Shown one piece after another: positions 28,355 to 36,646 of a stretch of DNA of 64,000 nucleotides. This DNA is from Candidatus Pantoea deserta (GTDB lineage: Bacteria > Pseudomonadota > Gammaproteobacteria > Enterobacterales > Enterobacteriaceae), in assembly GCF_003813865.1 (NCBI RefSeq), contig NZ_RMVG01000001.1, positions 186,001-250,000 on the forward strand. Reading direction: 5' to 3'. The notes beneath the pieces are model-generated. The model was not told where the DNA came from. It worked only from the letters and a program-made list of their open reading frames with translations, and did no database searches. Made by a program: the position numbers and the translations under genes. Position 1 is the stretch's first letter. The number at the start of each line of letters is the position of its first letter.

Positions 28355-29332
28355 CTAACGCTCTTCGTGGATCAGGCTGCCGCTGAGGATGCAAAAAACA
28401 CCCATCAGATCGGCGTGACGGATAGTGACCTCCGTCTGCTCATTCACCTTTGGTTTAGCATGATAGGCGATACCCAGCGCTGACGCTTTTATCATCGGCA
28501 GATCGTTGGCGCCGTCGCCAATCGCGACGGTCTGTTCCGGCGCGATGTCAAAACGCTGCGCCAGCTTTTTCAGGGTATCAGCCTTGTATTGCGCATCGAC
28601 AATCTGCCCCAGCACCTCGCCGGTCAGCTTGCCGTCGCGCATTTCCAGTTCATTGGCGGCGACGTGCGCCAGATGCAGCTTGTCGCGCAGGTATTCGGCG
28701 AAATAGGTAAAGCCGCCTGACGCGATCGCCACCTGCCAGCCCAGCGCCTGTAGCTTCTGCACCAGCTCGGTCAGCCCCGGCATCAGCGGCAGCTCGTCGC
28801 GCACCTGCTTAAGAATATTGGCATCGGCATCCTTCAGCGTCGCCACGCGCTGTCTCAGGCTGGCGGCAAAGTCCAGCTCGCCGCGCATGGCGCGTTCTGT
28901 GACTTCCGCCACCAGCTCGCCGCTGCCCGCCAGTTTAGCAATCTCATCGATGCATTCGATCTGAATGGCCGTGGAGTCCATGTCCATCACCAGCAGGCCT
29001 GGCGTCTTCAGATGCGGAATCTTGCCAAGCGGCGCGACGTCAAGACCATTGTCATGCGCCAGCCTGGCGGCGCGCGGCGTCAGCGAACCGGCCAGGCGCA
29101 CCACCTGATACTCATCGATACGCCAGGCGCTGACGATGACCATCGCCGCGCCCAGCTTGCGCTGATAATCGGTAAGCTGCTGTTTATCGAGTCCACGACC
29201 ATACAGCAGCCAGCCGGTCCGACCGGCACGGTAATCCAGCGGCATCACTTCATCGCCGCTGAGGGAAAGAGGTAAACCCGGCCATTCGGAGAGTTCGGCG
29301 GGCAAATCGCACCAGGTAAGACGGTTCGGCAT
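28355..29332 (-). CDS. serB: Phosphoserine phosphatase
   Basis: SerB removes phosphate from L-phosphoserine in the last step of serine synthesis. It has 325 residues. The N-terminal third is a regulatory-type region, then comes a HAD domain with VMDMDSTAIQIECIDEIA (first Asp nucleophile), the ASGGFTYFAEYL block and IGDGANDLPMIKASALG. Length and neighbours agree with E. coli. It is divergent from ytjB. Confidence 0.97.
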   Translation of the reverse strand: MPNRLTWCDLPAELSEWPGLPLSLSGDEVMPLDYRAGRTGWLLYGRGLDKQQLTDYQRKLGAAMVIVSAWRIDEYQVVRLAGSLTPRAARLAHDNGLDVAPLGKIPHLKTPGLLVMDMDSTAIQIECIDEIAKLAGSGELVAEVTERAMRGELDFAASLRQRVATLKDADANILKQVRDELPLMPGLTELVQKLQALGWQVAIASGGFTYFAEYLRDKLHLAHVAANELEMRDGKLTGEVLGQIVDAQYKADTLKKLAQRFDIAPEQTVAIGDGANDLPMIKASALGIAYHAKPKVNEQTEVTIRHADLMGVFCILSGSLIHEER

Positions 29333-29440
29333 CAGAGCTCCTGTAGGGGGACAACAAAACCACGCAAGAGGCTACCTTGTCTGCGCCGCTTCTGGCAACA
29401 TAATCTCCTGGTTTCTGTTGTTACGTGACACGGGTTATTG

Positions 29441-30100
29441 ATGGCTAAAAGCGCACTAAAATTTCGCTTACATCGCACGGTTATTGTGCTGATCTCGCTG
29501 GCGCTGCTGGTGGTGCTAATGCAGGGCGCCTCCTGGTTCAGCCTCGGCCATCAGATGGCGCGCTCCGAGCAGGTCGAAGAGCTGGCGCAGACGCTGACAA
29601 AGCAGGTCGCCTTTAGCCTGTCGCCGCTGATGGACAATAGCGAAGACAACCGCAGCCAGATTGAAGCCATCCTTAATCAGATGACCACCAACAGCCGCAT
29701 TCTTGACGCCTCGGTCTACGCCGACGACGGCAGCCTGGTGGCGCACAGCGGTGAAAACATCAACGTGCGCGATCGGCTGGCGCTGGACGGCAAGCGCGCC
29801 GGCAGCTACTTCAACCATCAGCTGGTGGAGCCGCTCGGCAACAGCGACGGCCCGCTCGGCTTTCTGCGCGTCACGCTGGATACCCATGTGCTGGTCACCG
29901 AATCGCGTCAGGTCGATAACACCACCAATATTTTACGCCTGATGATGCTGCTGGCGCTGGCCATCGGCATTATCCTGTCACGCACCCTGCTGCGCGATCG
30001 CCGCACCCGCTGGCAGCAGTCGCCGTTTCTGCTGACCGCCAGCACGCCGGTAAAAGAGGATCGTGAGGATGAGGGCGAGAAAAGAGACGCCGCCCCCTGA
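29441..30100 (+). CDS. ytjB: YtjB/AhpA (Smp) family inner-membrane protein
   Basis: This 219-residue membrane protein has transmembrane helices near residues 12-33 (TVIVLISLALLVVLMQ) and about 167-184 (LRLMMLLALAIGIIL), separated by a periplasmic sensor-like domain. It has no catalytic motif. It matches the protein encoded opposite serB in enterobacteria (E. coli Smp/YtjB). The ATG at 29441 is preferred over the TTG one codon earlier. Confidence 0.88.
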   Translation: MAKSALKFRLHRTVIVLISLALLVVLMQGASWFSLGHQMARSEQVEELAQTLTKQVAFSLSPLMDNSEDNRSQIEAILNQMTTNSRILDASVYADDGSLVAHSGENINVRDRLALDGKRAGSYFNHQLVEPLGNSDGPLGFLRVTLDTHVLVTESRQVDNTTNILRLMMLLALAIGIILSRTLLRDRRTRWQQSPFLLTASTPVKEDREDEGEKRDAAP

Positions 30101-30256
30101 CGCGCCGACGCGCTGACGCGCTGACGCTGACCGTTATCGTCACGCGCGCCACAGGCTAAATGCGGTCATTTTTCAGTGTTTCAAGCCGCAGGCGCGCACT
30201 CGCGATCGGAGCGCCAGGGCGACGCTGCCGGCGAACGGCCCGTTACGCAAAACCGC

Positions 30257-30277
30257 AGCCCGCTAACCGGGCTTTTC
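30257..30277 (+). terminator. Possible ytjB terminator
   Basis: AGCCCG-CTAAC-CGGGCT followed by TTTT lies about 160 nt after ytjB and ahead of the convergent yjjG end. The stem is short. Confidence 0.6.
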
Positions 30278-30306
30278 AGCATGAAGCAAAACAGCCGACG
30301 CGAGAC

Positions 30307-30987
30307 TCAGGCGAGTAACAGCGCCTTCAGCTCAGACAGGGTTTTCACCGTCCAGGTGGGCTGAATGGTATCGGGCAGCGGACGCGTGCCGTGATCGATC
30401 CAGCAGGTTTTCAGGCCCGCATTGATGCCGCCGAGAATATCCGACTCTGGCGTATCCCCGACCATCAGCACGCGGCTGCGATCCGGATTGCCCATCTTTT
30501 CCAGCGCATAGTCGAAAATGGCCGCGTCCGGTTTCGGCACCCCTACCTGCTCAGAGATAACCAGCGCAGAAAAGTAGTCGCGAAAGCCGGTGCGCTCAAG
30601 ACGCGCCTGCTGCAACGCGGTAAAGCCGTTGGTGATAATCCCCATAGGCACCTTGTTATGCAGAGCATGCATCAGGCTGACCGCGCCTTCCAGCGGCATA
30701 CAGATCTCGGACATAGCGGTAAGGAACCCGCTGTTCAGCACCTCTGGCGGCACGCTCAGCTTTTCCGACCAGCCGGTAAAGCGGCGTGTCTGAAGCTGCA
30801 ACGCAGAGATGGCGCCGTTCTGGTAATCCACCCACAGCGGTTTGTTGATCGCCTGATAGTCGGCGTAGTCCTGATCGGTGAAATGCACGTCATAGCCGGC
30901 GAACAGACGTTGCAGCCCGGCAAAAGCATCAAAATGGAAAAGGGTGTCATCTGCATCGAACAGGATGCAATCCCAGTCTGTTAACAT
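30307..30987 (-). CDS. yjjG: HAD-family pyrimidine nucleotidase YjjG
   Basis: This 226-residue 5'-nucleotidase acts on dUMP, dTMP and modified pyrimidine monophosphates in E. coli. HAD motif I is [12 protein letters not shown] (residues about 8-19), motif II is [12 protein letters not shown], and motif III/IV is [13 protein letters not shown]. It lies 17 nt downstream of rimI in the holD-rimI-yjjG group. Confidence 0.95.
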   Translation of the reverse strand: MLTDWDCILFDADDTLFHFDAFAGLQRLFAGYDVHFTDQDYADYQAINKPLWVDYQNGAISALQLQTRRFTGWSEKLSVPPEVLNSGFLTAMSEICMPLEGAVSLMHALHNKVPMGIITNGFTALQQARLERTGFRDYFSALVISEQVGVPKPDAAIFDYALEKMGNPDRSRVLMVGDTPESDILGGINAGLKTCWIDHGTRPLPDTIQPTWTVKTLSELKALLLA

Positions 30988-31004
30988 TACAACTCCTGAA
31001 AGGC

Positions 31005-31445
31005 CTAGAGCGTCAGCGCCATGATAATGGCATCTTCACGTCCGCTGGCGGTGGGATAGTAGTTGGGGCGACGGCTAACCTGATGAAAGTCGAGCTGCTC
31101 GTACAGCGCGATGGCAGGATGATTCGAGGCGCGCACCTCCAGCCACAGCGTCATCACCTCGCGCTTCTCCAGCTCGGCAATCAGGTGCTGCAACAGCTGA
31201 CGACCGTAGCCGCGCCGCTGAAAAGCGGGATCGACGGCGATATTAAACAGCGATGCCTCATCCAGCACCACCTGGGTAATAGCGAAGGCCGCCATCACGC
31301 CGTCGACGTCGAGTCGATAGTTAAGAAAACGCTCGCCCTGATTGCTGGCAAAGGTCTGTTCCCGCCACGGAAAAGCATGGCTGCGGCACTCGATGGCAAA
31401 CGCCTGAGCATTGTCCTCAGGGGTGAGGAAAGAGATCGCTGTCAT
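31005..31445 (-). CDS. rimI: Ribosomal protein S18-alanine N-acetyltransferase
   Basis: RimI acetylates the N-terminal alanine of ribosomal protein S18. It has 146 residues from the ATG at 31445. The GNAT acetyl-CoA loop is [10 protein letters not shown], and [13 protein letters not shown] and [12 protein letters not shown] match E. coli RimI. The longer in-frame start at 31502 lies inside holD and was rejected. The gene overlaps the end of holD by 29 nt, an arrangement found in relatives. Confidence 0.95.
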   Translation of the reverse strand: MTAISFLTPEDNAQAFAIECRSHAFPWREQTFASNQGERFLNYRLDVDGVMAAFAITQVVLDEASLFNIAVDPAFQRRGYGRQLLQHLIAELEKREVMTLWLEVRASNHPAIALYEQLDFHQVSRRPNYYPTASGREDAIIMALTL

Positions 31446-31827
31446 AGTTACACATCTGTTGCCAGAGCGCGCGTTTCGCCTCGCCGCTGCTGGAAAGTTC
31501 ACTTAAAGAGGATGAGTGGAGCGCGACGCCGCTGAAGGGATGCGCAACGTCGATACCGAGCAGCCAGCCCACACAGTCAAGCGACTCAGGCAGCATTTGC
31601 AGCTGATCGGGCGTCAGCGTCATCACCTGCTCCGGTTGCAGGCCGAGCGCGCGGAGAATGTCGCGCACCAGCGGCTCATGCAGGCCAGGCGCCACATCCG
31701 CCACGATAATTAACTTCGTGCCCGGCGTCAGCCTGACGGCAATTTCGCCCTGAAGCACGCGCGGGCGACGCAGTTGATACTGCGTTATTCCCATTTGCTG
31801 TAACAGCCAGTCGCGCCTGGACGTCAT
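31417..31827 (-). CDS. holD: DNA polymerase III psi subunit
   Basis: HolD links the chi subunit and SSB to the clamp loader of the replicative polymerase. The 136-residue protein starts MTSRRDWLLQQMGITQYQLRRP, the chi-binding N-terminal segment conserved in the family. The rest (VLQGEIAVRLTPGTKLIIVAD) fits the psi fold. It is divergent from rsmC and overlaps rimI. Confidence 0.94.
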   Translation of the reverse strand: MTSRRDWLLQQMGITQYQLRRPRVLQGEIAVRLTPGTKLIIVADVAPGLHEPLVRDILRALGLQPEQVMTLTPDQLQMLPESLDCVGWLLGIDVAHPFSGVALHSSSLSELSSSGEAKRALWQQMCNYDSDLFPHP

Positions 31828-31934
31828 GTTCTACCCCTGGAGTGCTGCCGGAATGCGACGCTATGCTAGCAAACCCATCGAACATGCGCCAACAAACCAC
31901 TATAATCCCCGCTCTGATCTAACAGGAGCCTTTC

Positions 31935-32966
31935 ATGTCTGCTTTTACCCCGGCCAGCGAAGTTATACTGCGCCACAGTGATGAATTTACCGCCCGCCAC
32001 GTGTTGTTCGCTGGCGATATGCAGGATGACCTGCCCGCTCAGCTGGAAACCGCCTCGTCGCGCGTGCATACCCAGCAGTATCATCACTGGCAAAACCTGA
32101 GCCGCCGCCTGGGCGAGCGGGCGCGCTATGGTCTGGTGGCAACGCAGGAAGACGCTGAAGGCTGCGACACCCTGGTTTACTACTGGCCGAAGAACAAGCC
32201 AGAAGCGCTGTTCCAGCTGACCAACCTGCTGTCGCTGCTGCCGCTGGGCTGCGATGTCTTCATTGTGGGTGAAAACCGCAGCGGCGTTCGCAGCGCCGAA
32301 GGGATGGTGGAAGCCTGGGCAACGCTGGACAAAATCGACAGCGCGCGCCGCTGCGGTCTCTATCATGGTCGCCTGGAAAGCCAGCCGACCTTCGACGCCG
32401 ATAGCTTCCGCGATAGCTACGATCTCGATCCGCTGACCATTTGCACGCTGCCTGGCGTCTTCAGCCGTGACGATCTCGACATTGGCAGCGCGCTGCTGCT
32501 CACCACTCTGACGCCGCACACCAAAGGCAAAGTGCTGGACATCGGCTGCGGCGCAGGCGTGCTCTCTGCGGTGCTGGCGAACCATTCGCCGAAGGTGCGC
32601 TTAACGCTGTGTGACGTCAGCGCCGCGGCGATCGAGGCGAGCAAGGCGACGCTGGCCGTCAACGGCTTTGAAGGCGACGTTTTTCCCAGCAACGTCTTCT
32701 CAGACGTTACCGGCCGCTTCGATCTGATCCTCTCCAATCCCCCCTTCCACGAAGGGCGCGAAACCAGCCTTGACGCGGCGCAGACGCTGATCCGCGGCGC
32801 GGTGAAACACCTTAACACCGGCGGCGAACTGCGCATTGTCGCCAACGCCTTCCTGCCCTATCCGCAGGTGCTGGATGAAACCTTCGGCAGCCATGAAGTG
32901 CTGGCGCAAAACGGACGCTTTAAGGTTTATCGCGCCGTTTACGGCCGCGGCGCCAGGGCGCGCTAA
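31935..32966 (+). CDS. rsmC: 16S rRNA G1207 N2-methyltransferase RsmC
   Basis: RsmC methylates G1207 in 16S rRNA within the 30S subunit. It has 343 residues. The N-terminal half is a degenerate methyltransferase-like domain. The C-terminal half has the SAM motif [16 protein letters not shown] (about 200) and the catalytic [14 protein letters not shown] (about 265). An AGGAG site precedes the ATG. Position next to holD is conserved. Confidence 0.96.
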   Translation: MSAFTPASEVILRHSDEFTARHVLFAGDMQDDLPAQLETASSRVHTQQYHHWQNLSRRLGERARYGLVATQEDAEGCDTLVYYWPKNKPEALFQLTNLLSLLPLGCDVFIVGENRSGVRSAEGMVEAWATLDKIDSARRCGLYHGRLESQPTFDADSFRDSYDLDPLTICTLPGVFSRDDLDIGSALLLTTLTPHTKGKVLDIGCGAGVLSAVLANHSPKVRLTLCDVSAAAIEASKATLAVNGFEGDVFPSNVFSDVTGRFDLILSNPPFHEGRETSLDAAQTLIRGAVKHLNTGGELRIVANAFLPYPQVLDETFGSHEVLAQNGRFKVYRAVYGRGARAR

Positions 32967-33028
32967 GCGCATGCGACGGTGAGAGCGTTGCTTTTTGCAG
33001 CAGTCGCATCACCGTCGCGAAATATCTG

Positions 33029-33056
33029 TTGACGTCAGGTGTAAAATCTCTAGAAT
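33029..33056 (+). promoter_or_regulatory. Promoter of the tRNA-Leu operon
   Basis: TTGACG (33029-33034), a 16-nt spacer and TAGAAT (33051-33056) are followed by GCGCCTC, a GC-rich discriminator typical of stringently controlled stable-RNA promoters. The first tRNA starts 40 nt after the -10. Confidence 0.85.
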
Positions 33057-33096
33057 GCGCCTCCGTGGTTGCAATACTGTCATGTATTGCTGGTAC

Positions 33097-33183
33097 GCGA
33101 AGGTGGCGGAATTGGTAGACGCGCTAGCTTCAGGTGTTAGTGTTCTTACGGACGTGAGGGTTCAAGTCCCTCTCTTCGCACCA
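33097..33183 (+). tRNA. tRNA-Leu (CAG), copy 1
   Basis: An 87-nt gene runs from GCGAAGGTGG to the encoded CCA end. It has a long class II variable arm, the TTCAAGT T-loop and anticodon CAG in CTTCAGG. It differs from copies 2 and 3 by a T for C in the variable arm (GTTCTTAC against GTCCTTAC), which leaves a G-U pair. It corresponds to the leuV/P/Q group of E. coli. Confidence 0.96.
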
Positions 33184-33215
33184 ACAACCACGATTTTCAT
33201 CTCGCATCGCACTGC

Positions 33216-33302
33216 GCGAAGGTGGCGGAATTGGTAGACGCGCTAGCTTCAGGTGTTAGTGTCCTTACGGACGTGAGGGTTCAAGTCCCTCTCTTCGCAC
33301 CA
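33216..33302 (+). tRNA. tRNA-Leu (CAG), copy 2
   Basis: An 87-nt gene identical to copy 3. The anticodon is CAG, the variable arm is class II and CCA is encoded. It lies 32 nt after copy 1 and shares its promoter. Confidence 0.96.
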
Positions 33303-33335
33303 ATGCGGCGATATGAAAAATAAGATGACTCCAAT

Positions 33336-33422
33336 GCGAAGGTGGCGGAATTGGTAGACGCGCTAGCTTCAGGTGTTAGTGTCCTTACGGACGTGAGGGT
33401 TCAAGTCCCTCTCTTCGCACCA
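33336..33422 (+). tRNA. tRNA-Leu (CAG), copy 3
   Basis: An 87-nt gene identical to copy 2, with CAG anticodon and encoded CCA. It is the last of the three-gene transcript. No clear T-rich terminator follows within 40 nt. Confidence 0.96.
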
Positions 33423-33466
33423 GAGTTGTCCTTCTCTGCTTCTCCCCTCTGAATGACCTCCCTGCT

Positions 33467-33751
33467 TTACGACCCGTTAAAATTTATCGCAACGGCCGCT
33501 AATCCGCCCGCTAACGCCAGACATGAAGGCAGCAGCAGATAGTGACGCAGTCGGCGATGAAACAGCATCACCACCGTCAGCAGCAGCGCCGCCATCATCA
33601 AAAGCCGCCACTGGCTAAAGCTCGGTTCCCATAAGGCGAAGCACGGCATTGCCGCGCAGGGCAAGAGTACGCCCCAGGCGCTGTCCAGTTTCTTTCCCAT
33701 CATCCAGCTGAATCCCCACATGCCGCAGGCGGCGAGCATAGCCATTATCAT
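33467..33751 (-). CDS. yjjZ: DUF1435 family small membrane protein YjjZ
   Basis: This 94-residue protein with about three hydrophobic segments matches E. coli YjjZ in its core (AWGVLLP near residue 25 and RHYLLLPSCLALAGG near 70). Function is unknown. The ATG at 33751 has a GAGG site 10 nt upstream and is preferred. An internal ATG at 33700 would give the shorter E. coli-like form. A Fur-box-like sequence overlaps the promoter zone. It neighbours rsmC and fhuF as in E. coli. Confidence 0.8.
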   Translation of the reverse strand: MIMAMLAACGMWGFSWMMGKKLDSAWGVLLPCAAMPCFALWEPSFSQWRLLMMAALLLTVVMLFHRRLRHYLLLPSCLALAGGLAAVAINFNGS

Positions 33752-33767
33752 GGCGCAGACCTCAAAT

Positions 33768-33786
33768 GATAAGTATTACCATTAGC
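33768..33786. promoter_or_regulatory. Fur-box-like site upstream of yjjZ
   Basis: GATAAGTATTACCATTAGC matches 14 of 19 positions of the classical Fur consensus (three GATAAT-type hexamers). It lies 17 nt from the yjjZ start. A further AT-rich GATAATTAATC follows at about 33790. Confidence 0.55.
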
Positions 33787-33978
33787 ATATGATAATTAAT
33801 CTCATCTTGCAGTGCTTTTTTGTGTTCGCTGACCAGAAGATGACAGACCAGTTGGAAAATGCTAGATTGCGGCCGATAACACCTTTCATAACACAGCAAA
33901 TTTGCTCATTGTCCGGCTAAATTTCCTTTTTTCGCCGGAATGCGCTTTGATATTTCAGGGCCGTTTCGAGTATCAATA

Positions 33979-35073
33979 ATGAAATTACAATCTTACGATG
34001 AACTGAAACACAGCAAATATCGGCTCTCGCTGATGCTTTTCCTGTTTTTAAATGTCGCCGTATCGCTTTTTTGCCTGATTCCTTTTAGCCATTGCCCGCA
34101 CGCAGAATTATCAGCGCCCGTTATTTCTATTGCCTCGTTTAGCGTTTTAACGCTAATTACGTGTTTCATCAGGCCGAAACTAAAATTTCCGTTATTAAAT
34201 CCTGTCGCGCTGCTGCTTGGCGCGCTCTGGGCCTGGCATATTTACCACAGGTATCATCAGGTTTTCCTTATAGACGGTAATTTTTTATTAATCAGTTTGC
34301 TGAGCGTCTTTTTCATCAGCGCGATTGCCCTCAGCGATTATCTGCTGGCCTTTTGTCTGCATATCACCCCGCCAGTGGTAACGGTGCTGCTGCTGGATAA
34401 CGGCGAACATCTGACGATGCTGCTGCTGACCCTTTCGCTGCCGCTGATTGGCTTTTCTCTGCAACATCTGATGCGCCGACGCGTTGATCGCTTTACCCGC
34501 CAGCTGATGCGTCAGCTTTATGAAGAAAAGGAAACCTTCAGCGATCTCAGCATGCTGGATCCGCTGACCGGCCTGTATAACCGGCGCGGACTGAAAAACC
34601 GGCTGGATAATATTCTGGAAAACCACGCCGGCAGCCACTACGTCCTGCTGCTGGATATTGACCACTTCAAGGCTTATAACGACAACTACGGTCACGCAAT
34701 GGGCGACCAGGCGCTGGCTCGCGTGTCGGTGGCGATTCGCGACGCGGTACGCTCGCGCGACGTCGTGGTGCGCTATGGCGGCGAGGAGTTTCTGGTGCTG
34801 ATGACCAACGTCAATGCGTCTATTGCCATGAAGCTGGCTGAGCGCATTCGTCAGTACGTGGTCGATCTGGAAATTCCCCACCGTTTCAATGAAAAGGTCT
34901 CTACCCACGTCACCGTGAGCGCCGGTATCGCGCCCATCTTTGATAATGAATTTGATCAGGCCGTGGCGAATGCCGATCGCGCGCTCTATGTGGCCAAAAA
35001 TCAGGGACGCAATACCATTCTCGCCTGGGAGGATTTACCTCAAACCGCGCCAGCCGCCGGCGAAGCGCTCTGA
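33979..35073 (+). CDS. Membrane diguanylate cyclase (GGDEF)
   Basis: This enzyme makes cyclic di-GMP from two GTP. The N-terminal half (residues about 15-170) has several transmembrane helices of a MASE-like sensor. The GGDEF domain (about 195-355) shows DPLTGLYNRRGL, LLDIDHFKAYNDNYGHAMGD and the active-site RYGGEEF near residue 267. An intact inhibitory site, RxxD (RSRD), lies five residues before GGEEF. A start at 33940 in the same frame would add 13 residues. It is monocistronic and sits between yjjZ and fhuF. Confidence 0.92.
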   Translation: MKLQSYDELKHSKYRLSLMLFLFLNVAVSLFCLIPFSHCPHAELSAPVISIASFSVLTLITCFIRPKLKFPLLNPVALLLGALWAWHIYHRYHQVFLIDGNFLLISLLSVFFISAIALSDYLLAFCLHITPPVVTVLLLDNGEHLTMLLLTLSLPLIGFSLQHLMRRRVDRFTRQLMRQLYEEKETFSDLSMLDPLTGLYNRRGLKNRLDNILENHAGSHYVLLLDIDHFKAYNDNYGHAMGDQALARVSVAIRDAVRSRDVVVRYGGEEFLVLMTNVNASIAMKLAERIRQYVVDLEIPHRFNEKVSTHVTVSAGIAPIFDNEFDQAVANADRALYVAKNQGRNTILAWEDLPQTAPAAGEAL

Positions 35074-35079
35074 TAGTTT

Positions 35080-35115
35080 GCTCAGCAAAAGGCGCGATAA
35101 CGCCTTTTGCTGAGC
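35080..35115 (+). terminator. Long perfect hairpin after the diguanylate cyclase gene
   Basis: Arms of 15 bp (GCTCAGCAAAAGGCG at 35080-35094 and complement at 35101-35115) with a 6-nt loop begin 6 nt after the stop codon. The U-run lies inside the stem rather than after it, so it may stop transcription or protect the mRNA 3' end. Confidence 0.6.
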
Positions 35116-35226
35116 CGGACCGCGCGTTGACGCCCCTTCCGCCCCGATTTCCGCCCTGCCGATTCCGCTCATTCCTTGCCCGCTTCCCTGACGCCGCAAC
35201 GAAACGGTTAACTTGTGAATAGGACT

Positions 35227-35245
35227 AAGAACGATTATCATTCTT
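35227..35245. promoter_or_regulatory. Fur-box-like site upstream of fhuF
   Basis: AAGAACGATTATCATTCTT matches about 13 of 19 Fur consensus positions, with the right part GATTATCATT the strongest. It lies 31 nt before fhuF, whose E. coli counterpart is a known Fur target. Confidence 0.65.
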
Positions 35246-35276
35246 TCTTCTCTGCTTTCCGGGCGCGTGATCCAGC

Positions 35277-36068
35277 ATGTCAATTATCAGGCAGCAACCT
35301 CAACGCTATCAGCACAGTCAGCCGATCTTTATGCAGCGCGACCGCTCGCTGGCCTGCGCCCTGCGCGACCTGATGCGCGAACAGCGCAGCTATATGCTGG
35401 AGACGATTCACCTCGATGAAGCCGCCCCCGCGGACGCCCTTACGCTGGCGGACTGGTCGCAAGCAGAACACTTTCCCGTGCTGGCGCAGCGCTACAGCGA
35501 CTATCTCTATCGCCAGCATCCCGATGTCGTTCAGGAAGCGAAGCCGGTGCAGTCGCTCTGGGCGCAGTGGTACTTTGGCCTGCTGTTGCCGCCGCTGATG
35601 CTGGCGCTGCTGGCCGAATCGCGCGCGCTGGACTGCTCGCCGCAGCAAATTCACGTCCAGTTTCACGAGCATGGCTATCCCTGCGCCTTCTGGATTAGCG
35701 CGCGCGAGGATGAAGAGGCGCGCTATCTCAACGCTCCCCAGCGCCTTGACCGCCTGATCCAGCAGCACCTGATCCCCGTCGTAAACGCCATCGCCCGGCA
35801 TGGCGGTATTAACGCCAGACTGATCTGGAATAATATGGGCTTCTCCTTCCACTGGTTCCTTGGCGAACTGAAAACCCTGCTGGATGAGTCCACCCTTCTG
35901 CAACTGGAGCAGGCGCTGTTTTTCACCAGCCGTCTGCTGGACGGCAGCGATAATCCTCTTTACCGCACCATGCTGCCGCGCGACGGCGAGATGGTCAGGC
36001 GCAGCTGCTGCCAGCGCTACCGTATTCCCGATGTGGAACGCTGCGGCAACTGCACTCTCAACGTTTAA
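35277..36068 (+). CDS. fhuF: Ferric siderophore reductase FhuF
   Basis: FhuF is a cytoplasmic 2Fe-2S protein that reduces ferric hydroxamate siderophores so the iron can be released. It has 263 residues. The C-terminal cluster ligands appear as CC-x10-C-x2-C (CCQRYRIPDVERCGNC), the atypical arrangement of this family. The mid-region GFSFHWFLGELKTLL is also conserved. It is monocistronic and preceded by a Fur-box-like site. Confidence 0.94.
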   Translation: MSIIRQQPQRYQHSQPIFMQRDRSLACALRDLMREQRSYMLETIHLDEAAPADALTLADWSQAEHFPVLAQRYSDYLYRQHPDVVQEAKPVQSLWAQWYFGLLLPPLMLALLAESRALDCSPQQIHVQFHEHGYPCAFWISAREDEEARYLNAPQRLDRLIQQHLIPVVNAIARHGGINARLIWNNMGFSFHWFLGELKTLLDESTLLQLEQALFFTSRLLDGSDNPLYRTMLPRDGEMVRRSCCQRYRIPDVERCGNCTLNV

Positions 36069-36161
36069 AAGCGCGCCGCGGCGCAATTTCTCCTTTTCTC
36101 TCGTTTACACTTTTTCCGCCTTGTGGCAGTTTTTACGCCTTCGATCTGCATGGAGAAAGAG

Positions 36162-36626
36162 ATGAGCCTGGAGTCGGTACGGCAGTTTTTCGCCGAGCAT
36201 GCGCCTGACATCGACATTATTGAGATGTCGCAAAGCACCGCTACCGTTGAGATGGCGGCGCGCGTTCACGGCGTTGCGCCTGGACAAATTGCCAAAACCC
36301 TGTCGCTGAAAGTCAGAGATGAAGTGGTCCTGATCGTCACGCGCGGCGATGCGCGGCTGGATAATCGCAAACTCAAAGCGGCGCTGGGCGCGAAAGCGCG
36401 TATGCTCAGCGTGGATGAAGTGGTGAACTGGACCGGCCATCCGGTCGGCGGCGTCTGCCCGTTCGGGCTGGAGAATCCTCTGAAGGTGTACTGCGATCGA
36501 TCGCTGCACGATTTCGATGAGGTGCTGCCCGCAGCAGGCGCTACCCATAGCGCCGTGCGTATTACGCCACAGCGCATGGCCGAACTGACGCAGGCGCAGT
36601 GGGTTGACGTGTGCGAGGCGATCTAA
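36162..36626 (+). CDS. YbaK/ProX-type aminoacyl-tRNA deacylase
   Basis: This 154-residue protein of the YbaK/INS family hydrolyses mischarged tRNAs (for example Cys- or Ala-tRNA-Pro) in trans. The conserved lysine lies in GQIAKTLSLK (about residue 46) and the GHPVGGVCPFG loop near 92. The start at 36162 follows a GGAGAAAGAG ribosome-binding site; an in-frame start at 36123 would lack one. The specific substrate cannot be told from sequence. It is monocistronic. Confidence 0.85.
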   Translation: MSLESVRQFFAEHAPDIDIIEMSQSTATVEMAARVHGVAPGQIAKTLSLKVRDEVVLIVTRGDARLDNRKLKAALGAKARMLSVDEVVNWTGHPVGGVCPFGLENPLKVYCDRSLHDFDEVLPAAGATHSAVRITPQRMAELTQAQWVDVCEAI

Positions 36627-36646
36627 TGCTCGCCTTCGCCGTCTGC

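Noticed and set aside
30101..30256. Short tandem repeats of GACGCGCT near the ytjB end
   Set aside because: Only about three imperfect copies; likely chance in GC-rich DNA rather than a functional repeat.
30176..30364. 62-codon plus-strand frame
   Set aside because: It runs through the ytjB terminator hairpin into the convergent yjjG end and has no start signals.
33097..33422. CRISPR-like spacing of three repeats
   Set aside because: The 87-nt repeats are complete tRNA-Leu genes; no CRISPR array or cas gene is present in the window.
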